Part shown: positions 23,800-31,334 of the stretch, piece after piece
How positions within the stretch are numbered: position 1 is the first letter of the stretch
Layout: the number at the start of each line of letters is the position of its first letter
Source: Tyzzerella sp.
GTDB lineage: Bacteria > Bacillota > Clostridia > Lachnospirales > Lachnospiraceae
Length of the DNA: 41,983 nt
Direction: 5' to 3'
Assembly: GCA_017472665.1 (NCBI GenBank)
Contig: JAFUOS010000011.1
Coordinates: 1-41,983, forward strand
Program-made: the position numbers and the translations under genes
The notes under the pieces: generated by a model
Database searches by the model: none
Seen by the model: the letters and a program-made list of their open reading frames with translations, nothing else
What the model was told of the DNA's origin: nothing

Positions 23800-24708
23800 A
23801 TGACATTACAGCAATTACGATACGCAGTGGCTATTGCAGAACACAAATCCATGAATAAAGCGGCAGCTGAGCTGTTTATCACCCAGCCAAGTCTTTCCAA
23901 CACAATCAAAGATTTGGAAAACGAGATTCATACAGAGATTTTCTCTCGTTCTAATAGGGGAATTGTCATCACTCCAGAAGGAGAAGAATTTTTAGGATAC
24001 GCCAGACAGATGCTGGACCACTATCGATTGATTGAAGAACGTTATGTGGAAAATGCGACAAGCAAAAAGAAGTTCAGCGTATCCATGCAACACTACACAT
24101 TTGCTGTGGAGGCATTTATCCAAATGGCAAAAACTTTTGACATGGATGAATATGAGTTTGCAATCCATGAAACGAAAACGAGTGAAGTCATTGAAAATGT
24201 TCGTCTGAATAGAAGTGAAGTAGGCATTATCTATAAGAACGAATTCAACGATAAATTTCTAGACAAAATTCTGAAGGAAAATGGACTGGAGTTTATTCCT
24301 CTATTTGATTGTGGGATTTATGTATATATGAGTAAAGAAAATCCGTTGGCGGGTAAAAAAGTAATTGATTTTGAAGATTTACAGCAGTATCCATGTCTGT
24401 CTTTCGAACAGGGGGATAATAATTCTTTCTATTTTGCGGAAGAAGTATTAAGTACATATGATTACAGACAGATCATAAAGGCGGATGACAGAGCAACACT
24501 ACTCAATCTCATGGTAGGACTGAATGGTTATACCTTATGCTCCGGTATTATCTGTTCAGAATTGAATGGGGATGAGTATGCGGCAGTACCTCTTAATACA
24601 GAGGAAACGATGACAATAGGATATATTAAGCACAAGAAAATGCCACTTAGTGTTTTGGGTGTGAAGTATATTGAAGAATTGCAAAAGTATAAAGAAAAAA
24701 TATTATAA
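23800..24708 (+). CDS. LysR-family transcriptional regulator
   Basis: A 302-residue LysR-type regulator. The N-terminal helix-turn-helix is at about 1-60 (MNKAAAELFITQPSLSNTIKDLEN). The co-inducer domain occupies about 90-300, with two alpha/beta lobes. It lies upstream of a C-S lyase, a cystine-like transporter and the encapsulin sulfur array, so it is the best local candidate for controlling sulfur amino acid uptake. Both downstream operons carry a similar box (CTATAAC-N3-YYATAA) 14 bases before the -35 hexamer, the position where a LysR activator would bind. The gene ends in a strong terminator. Co-inducer unknown. Confidence 0.9.
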   Translation: MTLQQLRYAVAIAEHKSMNKAAAELFITQPSLSNTIKDLENEIHTEIFSRSNRGIVITPEGEEFLGYARQMLDHYRLIEERYVENATSKKKFSVSMQHYTFAVEAFIQMAKTFDMDEYEFAIHETKTSEVIENVRLNRSEVGIIYKNEFNDKFLDKILKENGLEFIPLFDCGIYVYMSKENPLAGKKVIDFEDLQQYPCLSFEQGDNNSFYFAEEVLSTYDYRQIIKADDRATLLNLMVGLNGYTLCSGIICSELNGDEYAAVPLNTEETMTIGYIKHKKMPLSVLGVKYIEELQKYKEKIL

Positions 24709-24725
24709 AATGAATGTATCAATGC

Positions 24726-24767
24726 ATAACTTGCTATAGGACAAAACTATAGCAAGTTATTTTTTTT
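24726..24767 (+). terminator. Intrinsic terminator of the LysR gene
   Basis: A perfect 14-bp stem (24726-24739 with 24747-24760), a 7-nt loop and a run of seven T bases. Confidence 0.93.
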
Positions 24768-24772
24768 GCGAA

Positions 24773-24821
24773 TTAACACTCTAGGAGCAAAATCTATATA
24801 ATCAAATCATAGTAATTTGAT
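24773..24821 (+). promoter_or_regulatory. Promoter and dyad upstream of the C-S lyase gene
   Basis: TTAACA (24773-24778) and TATAAT (24797-24802) with an 18-base spacer overlap the dyad ATCAAAT (24801-24807) / ATTTGAT (24815-24821). The dyad covers the expected start of transcription, so it may be a repressor operator. Confidence 0.5.
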
Positions 24822-24854
24822 AGGAATTATCTAATTAAAAAGTGAGGAAATGTT

Positions 24855-26060
24855 ATGGGAGAAAAAAATCTTAACTTTAATATTGTTGTGGATCGAAGAA
24901 ATACGCGGAGCTTGAAATATGATTTTGCGGAAGAGAGGGGAAGGCCAAAGGATATTTTGCCACTCTGGGTAGCGGACATGGATTTTAGAACATCCTCTTA
25001 TATTATAGAGGCTTTGACAGAAATGAGTGCTCATGGAATCTTTGGTTACAGCGAGGCAACAGAAAATTATTTTTCTGCGCTGAAAAATTGGATGAAAAGG
25101 CGCCATGGATGGGAGATTAATGAAAAGTGGCTAGTGAAAACACCTGGTGTTGTGTTCGCACTAGCTATGGCAGTCAAAGCATATACAAAAGAAAATGAAG
25201 CAGTATTAATTCAACAACCGGTGTACTATCCATTTGCAAACATCATAGAGAATAACAATCGAAAACTGGTAATAAATGAGCTTAAGCAAAGAAAAGATGG
25301 AAAATACTATGTAGATTTTGAAGACTTTGAGAATAAGATAGTGGAAGAAGATGTAAAACTGTTTTTCCTTTGTAATCCGCATAATCCGGTGGGAAGAGTG
25401 TGGACAGAAGAGGAACTTCGGAAAATGGGAGATATCTGTTTAAAGCATCATGTGTTAGTAGTGAGTGATGAGATACATGCAGATTTTGTGTTCAAACATG
25501 CACACACAGTATTTACTAAAGTAAGAGAAGAATATAAAGATATCGGCATTGTATGTACATCCCCAAGTAAGACTTTCAATATAGCAGGTCTTCAGGTATC
25601 CAACATTTTCATTGCCAACCATGAATTACGTCGGAAATTCCGCAAGCAGGTAAATGCATCAGGATATAGCCAGTTAAATCTGCCGGGACTAGTTGCATGT
25701 GAGGCTGCATATCAGCACGGAGACACATGGCTGGATGCGGTCCTCCAGTATATCAAAAAGAATGCAGAATATGTGGATAAATTCTTAAAAGAAAGGCTTC
25801 CAAAAGTGAAGATGACAGAACTGGAGGGGACTTATCTTCTTTGGCTTGATTTTAGAGCATATGGACTCAGCGATTCAGAATTGAATCAAAGAATCATTCA
25901 TAACGCGGGATTGTGGCTGGATAGAGGAAGCATGTTTGGAAAGGCGGGGGAAGGATTTCAAAGAATCAATATCGCCTGCCCAAGAAGCGTTTTGACAGAA
26001 GCGCTTGAAAAACTGGCTTCTGCTTTTGAAGATATAGGAAAAAGCTATAACGGGTTATAA
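24855..26060 (+). CDS. MalY/PatB-type PLP-dependent cystathionine beta-lyase (C-S lyase)
   Basis: A 401-residue fold-type I PLP enzyme of the MalY/PatB group. It opens the C-S bond of cystathionine, cystine or cysteine conjugates to give a thiol or sulfide, ammonia and pyruvate. Recognisable parts are LPLWVADMDF, the substrate-domain region HGIFGYSE, FLCNPHNPVGRVW, VSDEIHADF and the PLP lysine in SPSKTFNIAGLQ. The context (LysR, cystine-like transporter, cysteine desulfurase operon) fits a role in releasing sulfur from imported amino acids. Its 3' end overlaps the upstream box of the transporter promoter (26045-26060). GTGAGGAAA lies before the ATG. Confidence 0.88.
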   Translation: MGEKNLNFNIVVDRRNTRSLKYDFAEERGRPKDILPLWVADMDFRTSSYIIEALTEMSAHGIFGYSEATENYFSALKNWMKRRHGWEINEKWLVKTPGVVFALAMAVKAYTKENEAVLIQQPVYYPFANIIENNNRKLVINELKQRKDGKYYVDFEDFENKIVEEDVKLFFLCNPHNPVGRVWTEEELRKMGDICLKHHVLVVSDEIHADFVFKHAHTVFTKVREEYKDIGIVCTSPSKTFNIAGLQVSNIFIANHELRRKFRKQVNASGYSQLNLPGLVACEAAYQHGDTWLDAVLQYIKKNAEYVDKFLKERLPKVKMTELEGTYLLWLDFRAYGLSDSELNQRIIHNAGLWLDRGSMFGKAGEGFQRINIACPRSVLTEALEKLASAFEDIGKSYNGL

Positions 26061-26141
26061 TTTTTCTGTTATTGACAATTTATGGAAGCATGAATAAAAT
26101 ATAGTGAAAACAAACCTACTAAACAAGTAGGTAAAGTAGGT
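26045..26141 (+). promoter_or_regulatory. Promoter of the transporter operon: upstream box, TTGACA/TAAAAT, downstream palindrome
   Basis: Box CTATAAC-GGG-TTATAA (26045-26060) contains the dyad TATAAC-GG-GTTATA and is followed after 8 bases by TTATTGACA. The -35 is TTGACA (26072-26077), the spacer is 17 and the -10 is TAAAAT (26095-26100). Palindrome ACCTACT-N5-AGTAGGT (26114-26132) lies at about the start of the transcript, with an extra half site AGTAGGT at 26135-26141. The same parts, at identical spacing, recur before the encapsulin operon (29267-29356). The box fits a LysR activator and the palindrome a repressor; the latter resembles what I recall for clostridial Rrf2/IscR-type sites, not verified. 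Confidence 0.75.
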
Positions 26142-26160
26142 AAAAGGAAGGCGTAAAGGG

Positions 26161-26820
26161 ATGGATACTGAATTTATAGTCGAATATATTCCACATTATG
26201 TGGAAGCAGCCAAGCTTACATTTCGTATTGGATTGATTGGTATTGTCCTCTCCCTGATTGTAGGCCTGGTGATTGCATTTATTCAATATTTTAAAATTCC
26301 GGTTTTAAAACAGATTGCATCAGCATATATCGAACTGTCGAGAAATACACCATTATTAGTGCAATTATTTTTTCTCTACTTCGGGTTGCCAAAAGCTGGT
26401 ATCTGTATTAGCTCCGAAGGGTGTGCCATTATAGGTCTTTGTTTCTTGGGAGGCAGTTACATGGCTGAGGCTTTTCGGAGTGGTATCGAATCGGTGGAGA
26501 AAGGTCAGGAAGAATCCGCATTGGCTTTGGGATTTAAGAAAAGGCAGGTTGTAGGGTATATCATTTTACCGCAGGCCTTGTCCGTTTCCATCCCGGCATT
26601 GTGTGCGAACATGATATTTCTCATTAAAGAAACATCCGTATTTAGCGTGGTTGCACTGGCAGATTTGATGTACGTCGCAAAAGACTTGATTGGTCTTTAT
26701 TATAAAACAGACGAAGCATTGCTGATGTTAGTTGTTTCATACTTGATTATACTTTTGCCGATTTCCATTGTTGCAGCAGTATTGGAAAGGAGGCTTCGTT
26801 ATGCAGGATTTGGGAATTAG
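26161..26820 (+). CDS. Polar amino acid (probably cystine) ABC transporter permease 1
   Basis: A 219-residue inner-membrane permease of the His/Gln/cystine (HisM/TcyL-like) type. About five hydrophobic helices are present, starting with LTFRIGLIGIVLSLIVGLVI. The family signature IELSRNTPLLVQLFFLYFGLP and the EAA-type coupling loop (GQEESALALGFKKRQVVGYIILPQA) contacts the ATPase. It forms a heteromer with the next gene, which overlaps its end by 20 bases. Substrate specificity cannot be read from the permease. Cystine is inferred from the sulfur context. Confidence 0.88.
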   Translation: MDTEFIVEYIPHYVEAAKLTFRIGLIGIVLSLIVGLVIAFIQYFKIPVLKQIASAYIELSRNTPLLVQLFFLYFGLPKAGICISSEGCAIIGLCFLGGSYMAEAFRSGIESVEKGQEESALALGFKKRQVVGYIILPQALSVSIPALCANMIFLIKETSVFSVVALADLMYVAKDLIGLYYKTDEALLMLVVSYLIILLPISIVAAVLERRLRYAGFGN

Positions 26821-27481
26821 AGTTTTGTTTATGGGAAATAACTTTGCAAGACTTATGGAAGGCCTTTGGATTACCATCCGAATCTCATTGATTGCAGTTG
26901 CACTTTCCATCGTGTTTGGTATTCTGTTGGGAATGCTGATGACGGTAAAGAATCCGATTATCAGGGCGTTGACAAAGGTATATTTGGAATTTATCCGCAT
27001 TATGCCACAGTTGGTTCTTTTGTTTCTGGTATACTTTGGACTTACGAAATCCTTTGGGATTAATCTTTCCGGTGAAGTAAGTGCGGTGATTGTGTTTACG
27101 CTCTGGGGAACAGGAGAGATGGGAGACCTCGTCAGAGGCGCATTAATCTCGATTCCAAAACACCAGTATGAAAGCGGTGAGGCAATCGGACTTAGCAAAT
27201 GGCAAGTTTACTATCACATCATCATTCCGCAGATTTTAACAAGACTTGTGCCGCTGGCAATTAACCTGACAACACGAATGATTAAAACCACTTCGCTTGT
27301 GGCGCTCATCGGTGTTGTGGAAGTATTAAAAGTAGCACAGCAGATTATCGAGGCAAATCGATACACCGTGCCGGATTCGGCATTGTGGATATATGGAACC
27401 ATCTTTTTCTTATACTTCATTGCATGTTGGCCAATTTCCTTGGTTGCAAAAAGATTAGAGAAGAGATGGAAGACAGCATAA
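26801..27481 (+). CDS. Polar amino acid (probably cystine) ABC transporter permease 2
   Basis: A 226-residue permease homologous to the previous one, with YLEFIRIMPQLVLLFLVYFGLTK and the EAA loop YESGEAIGLSKWQVYYHIIIPQI. The start is the ATG at 26801, preceded by AAAGGAGG. The longer frame to 26768 has no such site. It overlaps the upstream gene by 20 bases, which points to coupled translation of the two permease subunits. Confidence 0.88.
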   Translation: MQDLGIRVLFMGNNFARLMEGLWITIRISLIAVALSIVFGILLGMLMTVKNPIIRALTKVYLEFIRIMPQLVLLFLVYFGLTKSFGINLSGEVSAVIVFTLWGTGEMGDLVRGALISIPKHQYESGEAIGLSKWQVYYHIIIPQILTRLVPLAINLTTRMIKTTSLVALIGVVEVLKVAQQIIEANRYTVPDSALWIYGTIFFLYFIACWPISLVAKRLEKRWKTA

Positions 27482-27520
27482 AAGAAGCAGACAGCTTCTG
27501 ATGAAAAAGAGGTGAGATAT

Positions 27521-28270
27521 ATGGCGGAGCAGCCAATCTTATTGGAAGCAAAAAATATTATAAAGGATTACGGCAGCGGACCAGTATTAAATGAAGTTTC
27601 TCTACAGATACACAAAGGCGAGGTCATCGTTCTGATTGGGCCGTCTGGCTGTGGAAAGAGCACGTTTCTCCGATGTATGAACGGATTGGAGTCGATTCAA
27701 TCCGGACAGATTCTGTTAGATGGGGAAGTTATTACAGAAGGGAAGACTGACTGGCCTAAGGTCAGACAAAAAATTGGTATGGTCTTTCAAAACTATGAAT
27801 TATTCCCACACATGAGTGTGATAGATAATATTGTTCTTGGTCCTGTCAAAGTACAGGGAAGAGATAAAAAAGAAGTAATCAAAGAAGCAGAGAAACTCCT
27901 TGAACGAGTTGGACTTCTTGAAAAAAAGGATGCTTTTCCAAGACAGCTCTCTGGAGGGCAAAAGCAACGTGTTGCAATCGTCAGAGCATTGATTTTAAAA
28001 CCTGAGATTCTTTTGTTCGATGAAGTAACTGCAGCACTTGACCCGGAGATGGTAAGAGAGGTCTTAGATGTAATCTTAGAACTTGCTTCTGAAGAATACA
28101 CGATGTTGATTGTGACACATGAGATGCAATTCGCGAGAGCGGTTGCAGACAAAATTGTTTTTATCGATGGCGGAAAAATCGTGGAAAGCGGTGAGCCGGA
28201 GAAATTTTTTACCCAGCCAGAAACCGATCGAGCAAGACGGTTTTTGAATACATTCATATATGCGAAATAA
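27521..28270 (+). CDS. Polar amino acid (probably cystine) ABC transporter ATP-binding protein
   Basis: A 249-residue ABC ATPase energising the two permeases. Walker A is GPSGCGKST (40-48). The Q-loop FQNYELFPHMSV follows. The signature is LSGGQKQRVAIVRAL, Walker B ILLFDEVTAALDPE, and the switch histidine lies in VTHEMQFAR. The ATG at 27521 is preferred over the GTG at 27512 because GAGGTG then lies six bases upstream. The closest relatives by motif are GlnQ/TcyN-type ATPases of amino acid uptake. Confidence 0.92.
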   Translation: MAEQPILLEAKNIIKDYGSGPVLNEVSLQIHKGEVIVLIGPSGCGKSTFLRCMNGLESIQSGQILLDGEVITEGKTDWPKVRQKIGMVFQNYELFPHMSVIDNIVLGPVKVQGRDKKEVIKEAEKLLERVGLLEKKDAFPRQLSGGQKQRVAIVRALILKPEILLFDEVTAALDPEMVREVLDVILELASEEYTMLIVTHEMQFARAVADKIVFIDGGKIVESGEPEKFFTQPETDRARRFLNTFIYAK

Positions 28271-28285
28271 AAGGAGGAAAAAAGC

Positions 28286-29167
28286 ATGAAAAAATTATTA
28301 TCATTATTATTAACAGTTGTCTTAGCACTGGGAGTTCTCGCAGGCTGTGGCAACACAGAAGAAGCTTCTAATGAGGCAGAAAGCAACACAGAAAAGGCTA
28401 GTAAAGACGTGGTATACCGCACACTTGATGAAATCAAGGAAAGTGGTACTATTAAAATTGGTGTTTTCAGTGACAAGAATCCATTTGGTTATGTAGATGA
28501 GAAAGGTGAGTATCAAGGTTATGATGTATACTTCGCTGAACGTATTGCAAAAGACCTTGGTGTAGAAGTTGAGTATGTTTCTACAGATGCAGCTAACCGT
28601 GTGGAATACTTGAAGAGTGGTAAGGTAGACATTGTACTTGCAAACTTCACAGTTACAGAGGAAAGAGCAGAATCTGTTGATTTCGCACTTCCCTACATGA
28701 AAGTAGCTCTTGGTGTTGTTTCACCAGATGGTGCACTTATTACAGAACCAGAACAGTTAAATGGTAAGAAACTGATTGTTACAAAAGGAACAACAGCAGA
28801 GACATTCTTTACAGAAAACTATCCTGAAATTGAACTTGTAAAATTCGACCAATATACAGAAGCTTACAACGCATTGTTAGATGGTCGTGGAGATGCATTC
28901 TCTACAGATAATACAGAAGTATTAGCTTGGGCTTTACAGAATGATGGTTTCAGTGTTGGTATCGAATCAATCGGTAACTTAGACACGATTGCACCTGCAG
29001 TATCGAAAGGAAATGAAACATTATTAGAATGGATTAATGATGAGATCGTTTCTTTAGCAGATGAAGAATTCTTCCACGCAGATTACAAAGAAACATTAGA
29101 GCCAGTATATGGTACATCAGTTGATATTGACAGCTTAGTTGTAGAAGGCGGAGTTATCGAAGAATAA
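28286..29167 (+). CDS. Amino acid ABC transporter substrate-binding lipoprotein
   Basis: A 293-residue family 3 solute-binding protein. It has a signal peptide with a lipobox, LAGC with Cys21, so it should be anchored to the outer face of the membrane. An acidic/Ser/Asn linker (22-45) leads to the binding domain. Typical segments are GTIKIGVFSDKNPFGYVDEKG, YDVYFAERIAKDLGV, KVDIVLANFTVTEERAESVDF and DGRGDAFSTDNTEVL. Homologues bind cystine, glutamine or arginine. Cystine is inferred from promoter sharing with the sulfur operon. A terminator follows. Confidence 0.9.
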   Translation: MKKLLSLLLTVVLALGVLAGCGNTEEASNEAESNTEKASKDVVYRTLDEIKESGTIKIGVFSDKNPFGYVDEKGEYQGYDVYFAERIAKDLGVEVEYVSTDAANRVEYLKSGKVDIVLANFTVTEERAESVDFALPYMKVALGVVSPDGALITEPEQLNGKKLIVTKGTTAETFFTENYPEIELVKFDQYTEAYNALLDGRGDAFSTDNTEVLAWALQNDGFSVGIESIGNLDTIAPAVSKGNETLLEWINDEIVSLADEEFFHADYKETLEPVYGTSVDIDSLVVEGGVIEE

Positions 29168-29177
29168 TTCAGGAAAC

Positions 29178-29222
29178 CGGAGGTTATTGTAGAGAATATT
29201 CTATAAGAAGCCTCCGTTTTTT
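29178..29222 (+). terminator. Intrinsic terminator of the transporter operon
   Basis: CGGAGG (29178-29183) pairs with CCTCCG (29211-29216), followed by six T bases. TAGA/TCTA pairs further inside. Confidence 0.88.
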
Positions 29223-29266
29223 ACAAAAGTCATATGGAAAACATTTCCTGCGGATATAGATAAAAA

Positions 29267-29356
29267 CTATAACCAGCCATAAAGTTTGTGTTATTGACAA
29301 CTACTCAGAACAGGAATACAATAGAGTGGACTAAAACCTACCGAGTTGGTAGGTTT
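29267..29356 (+). promoter_or_regulatory. Promoter of the encapsulin sulfur operon, same architecture as the transporter promoter
   Basis: Upstream box CTATAAC-CAG-CCATAA (29267-29282) is followed after 8 bases by TTATTGACA. The -35 is TTGACA (29294-29299), spacer 17, -10 TACAAT (29317-29322). The palindrome AAACCTACC-N5-GGTAGGTTT (29334-29356) follows. Distances from box to -35 and from -35 to ACCTACY (42 bases) equal those at 26045-26132. The two promoters are therefore very likely co-regulated by the same proteins. Confidence 0.8.
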
Positions 29357-29399
29357 AAACGGTATCATGCACAGATAAAATAGGGATGATGAGAAAAAC

Positions 29400-29831
29400 A
29401 TGTTAATTCTTCAAGAAGACACAATGGAAAAGCTTTGTTCTCATGCACAAATGGAATATCCAAAGGAATGCTGTGGAATTATGTTGGGTAAGCGACAGGA
29501 TGAACAAAGAATTACATACAAAGTAATTCCGACAAAGAACATAATAGACGAAAGCAAAAATACAACTCACTTTTTGATAAATCCTCTTGAAATCCTAGAG
29601 GCTGAATTATTGGCAGAAAAGGAAAAACTTGAGATTGTAGGATTCTATCATTCACATCCTGATTATGAAGCGATTGCTTCAGAGGAAGATATGCTTTATA
29701 TGATGGAAGGGTATTCCTATTCAATTATTTCTGTGAAAAATGGAACCAGCGTCAGAATAAGCAGCTTTGAAAAAGTCTCACAAGCAGACACTGACGCAAA
29801 AGAGGAGGATATCTTGGTAAAGGAGAAGTGA
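29400..29831 (+). CDS. JAMM (MPN+) metalloprotease, first copy
   Basis: A 143-residue JAB1/MPN+ zinc peptidase. All ligands are present: Glu23 (KECCG), His84-Ser-His86 (FYHSHP), then seven residues to Ser94 and two more to Asp97. In bacteria, small JAMM proteins such as Mec+ and QbsD cut extra residues from sulfur-carrier proteins to expose a terminal Gly-Gly. The next gene, starting one base after this stop, encodes a carrier fused to its E1 at a Gly-Gly junction, which is the likely substrate. First gene of the operon, about 70 bases after the predicted transcription start. Confidence 0.88.
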   Translation: MLILQEDTMEKLCSHAQMEYPKECCGIMLGKRQDEQRITYKVIPTKNIIDESKNTTHFLINPLEILEAELLAEKEKLEIVGFYHSHPDYEAIASEEDMLYMMEGYSYSIISVKNGTSVRISSFEKVSQADTDAKEEDILVKEK

Positions 29832-29832
29832 A

Positions 29833-31296
29833 ATGCAGATTTCAGTATATGTATCAGCAACTCTACGGTCTTTTGTGAATCGACAAGCAAGGATTGAATT
29901 AGAAGGAACGACTGTCAGAGAAATATTACAGCATTTGCAGGATGAATATCCTGAAAGCAAAAAAGCTTTATTCGAGGAAGATGGAACGCTCAGACCTTTT
30001 GTAAGTGCGTATGTAAATGACGTTAGAATTTTGGGAGAAGCAGAACTAGAGGTTTCTTTGAAGGAAGGAGACCAGATTTTGTTGTTGCCTGCAATTGCGG
30101 GAGGGGCACCTGTAGCGAGTGTCATCTCAGATGAACGTAGAAAGGCAGTGTCTCTGGATGATTCTGAAATTGAACGATTTAACAAACACCTGATGCTTCG
30201 GGATATTGGAGTGAAAGGGCAAAAAAGGATAAAAGCAGCAAAGGTTCTGGTGATTGGACTGGGTTCTCTTGGTGCTCCGGTAGTACAATATTTGGCTGCA
30301 GCAGGAATCGGAACGATAGGAATTGTCGATTTTGACGAGGTTTCCCTGGGGAATTTACAAAGTCAGGTGATCCATGGAACCAGAGATGTACATCGACCAA
30401 AGACCGCATCAGCAAGGGATTCCATTAAGGCAATTAATCCTAAGATTAAAATTGAAACAGTCAATGAAAAAATAGAGGCAGATAACATTGCAGAAATTAT
30501 AGGAGATTATGATATCGTTGTAGATTGCACAGATAACTATAAGTCACGATACTTGATCAATGATGCTTGTGTACTTTTAGGAAAACCAGTAGTGTTTGGG
30601 GCTATGTACCAATTTGAAGGTCAGGTAAGTGTATTCGATGCAACATCAGGCCCGTGCCTGAGATGTCAGTTTTCAGCCCCACCACCGGCAGGATTAGTTC
30701 CTACCTGTGCTGAAGGAGGAGTCATTAGTCCATTGCCAGGAATTGTTGGAAGCATTCAGGCGAATGAAGTACTGAAGCTGATTATTGGTGGTGGAGAAAG
30801 CTTAAAAGGGAAAATACTTGTAGTGGATACGTGGAATATCCGTACCACGATTCTTCCGATACATAAGGATGAAAATTGTCCAATCTGTGGAAAGAATCCA
30901 TCCATTTTGGAAATAGAAAACTTTGACTACGAAGATTTCTGTGGATTAAAACAGGATGAAGATGAGATTCCTGTGGAAGGAATCGAAGCAGAAGAATTGG
31001 CTGCGAGAATTGAAAGAGGCGAGCCAATGACACTTGTAGATGTAAGAGAACCGCATGAGAGAGCCATTCATCGTTTTCCAAATGCGATTGTAATACCAAT
31101 CGGACAGTTGGCTAGACGACAGAAAGAGTTAGATCCTGATGTGGATACGATCTTTATCTGCAAGGAAGGAAAGAGAAGTATTTTGGCAATCAATACTTTA
31201 AGAGAAGCTGGCTACAAAGGACCAATGTATAACCTGAAAGGCGGCATTGAGTCAGCAAAGAATATTATTTTCTCCCATGAGGGAGCATGGTTATAA
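29833..31296 (+). CDS. MoaD/ThiS-like carrier - ThiF/MoeB E1 - rhodanese triple fusion
   Basis: A 487-residue three-domain protein. Residues 1-91 form a beta-grasp sulfur carrier (MoaD-like) ending LLLPAIAGG, with Gly90-Gly91 inside the chain. Residues about 105-360 form an E1-like adenylating domain, with GLGSLG, DCTDNY, zinc cysteines C275/C278/C349/C352 and candidate catalytic Cys292 (TCAEGG). Residues about 380-487 are a rhodanese with Cys443 (CKEGKRS). Such parts usually activate the carrier as acyl adenylate and make a thiocarboxylate. Cleavage after Gly91 by the adjacent JAMM would be needed. Two E1 residues that contact ATP in MoeB appear replaced (Lys118 and Ser177, see findings). 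Confidence 0.88.
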   Translation: MQISVYVSATLRSFVNRQARIELEGTTVREILQHLQDEYPESKKALFEEDGTLRPFVSAYVNDVRILGEAELEVSLKEGDQILLLPAIAGGAPVASVISDERRKAVSLDDSEIERFNKHLMLRDIGVKGQKRIKAAKVLVIGLGSLGAPVVQYLAAAGIGTIGIVDFDEVSLGNLQSQVIHGTRDVHRPKTASARDSIKAINPKIKIETVNEKIEADNIAEIIGDYDIVVDCTDNYKSRYLINDACVLLGKPVVFGAMYQFEGQVSVFDATSGPCLRCQFSAPPPAGLVPTCAEGGVISPLPGIVGSIQANEVLKLIIGGGESLKGKILVVDTWNIRTTILPIHKDENCPICGKNPSILEIENFDYEDFCGLKQDEDEIPVEGIEAEELAARIERGEPMTLVDVREPHERAIHRFPNAIVIPIGQLARRQKELDPDVDTIFICKEGKRSILAINTLREAGYKGPMYNLKGGIESAKNIIFSHEGAWL

Positions 31297-31334
31297 ATAA
31301 AAAATATGTGAATAAGAAATAGGAGGTCATGAAC

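Noticed and set aside
24709-24854. SAM riboswitch or T-box before the sulfur genes
   Set aside because: No S-box core or T-box consensus could be found here or before 26161 and 29400; promoters with palindromes explain the regions.
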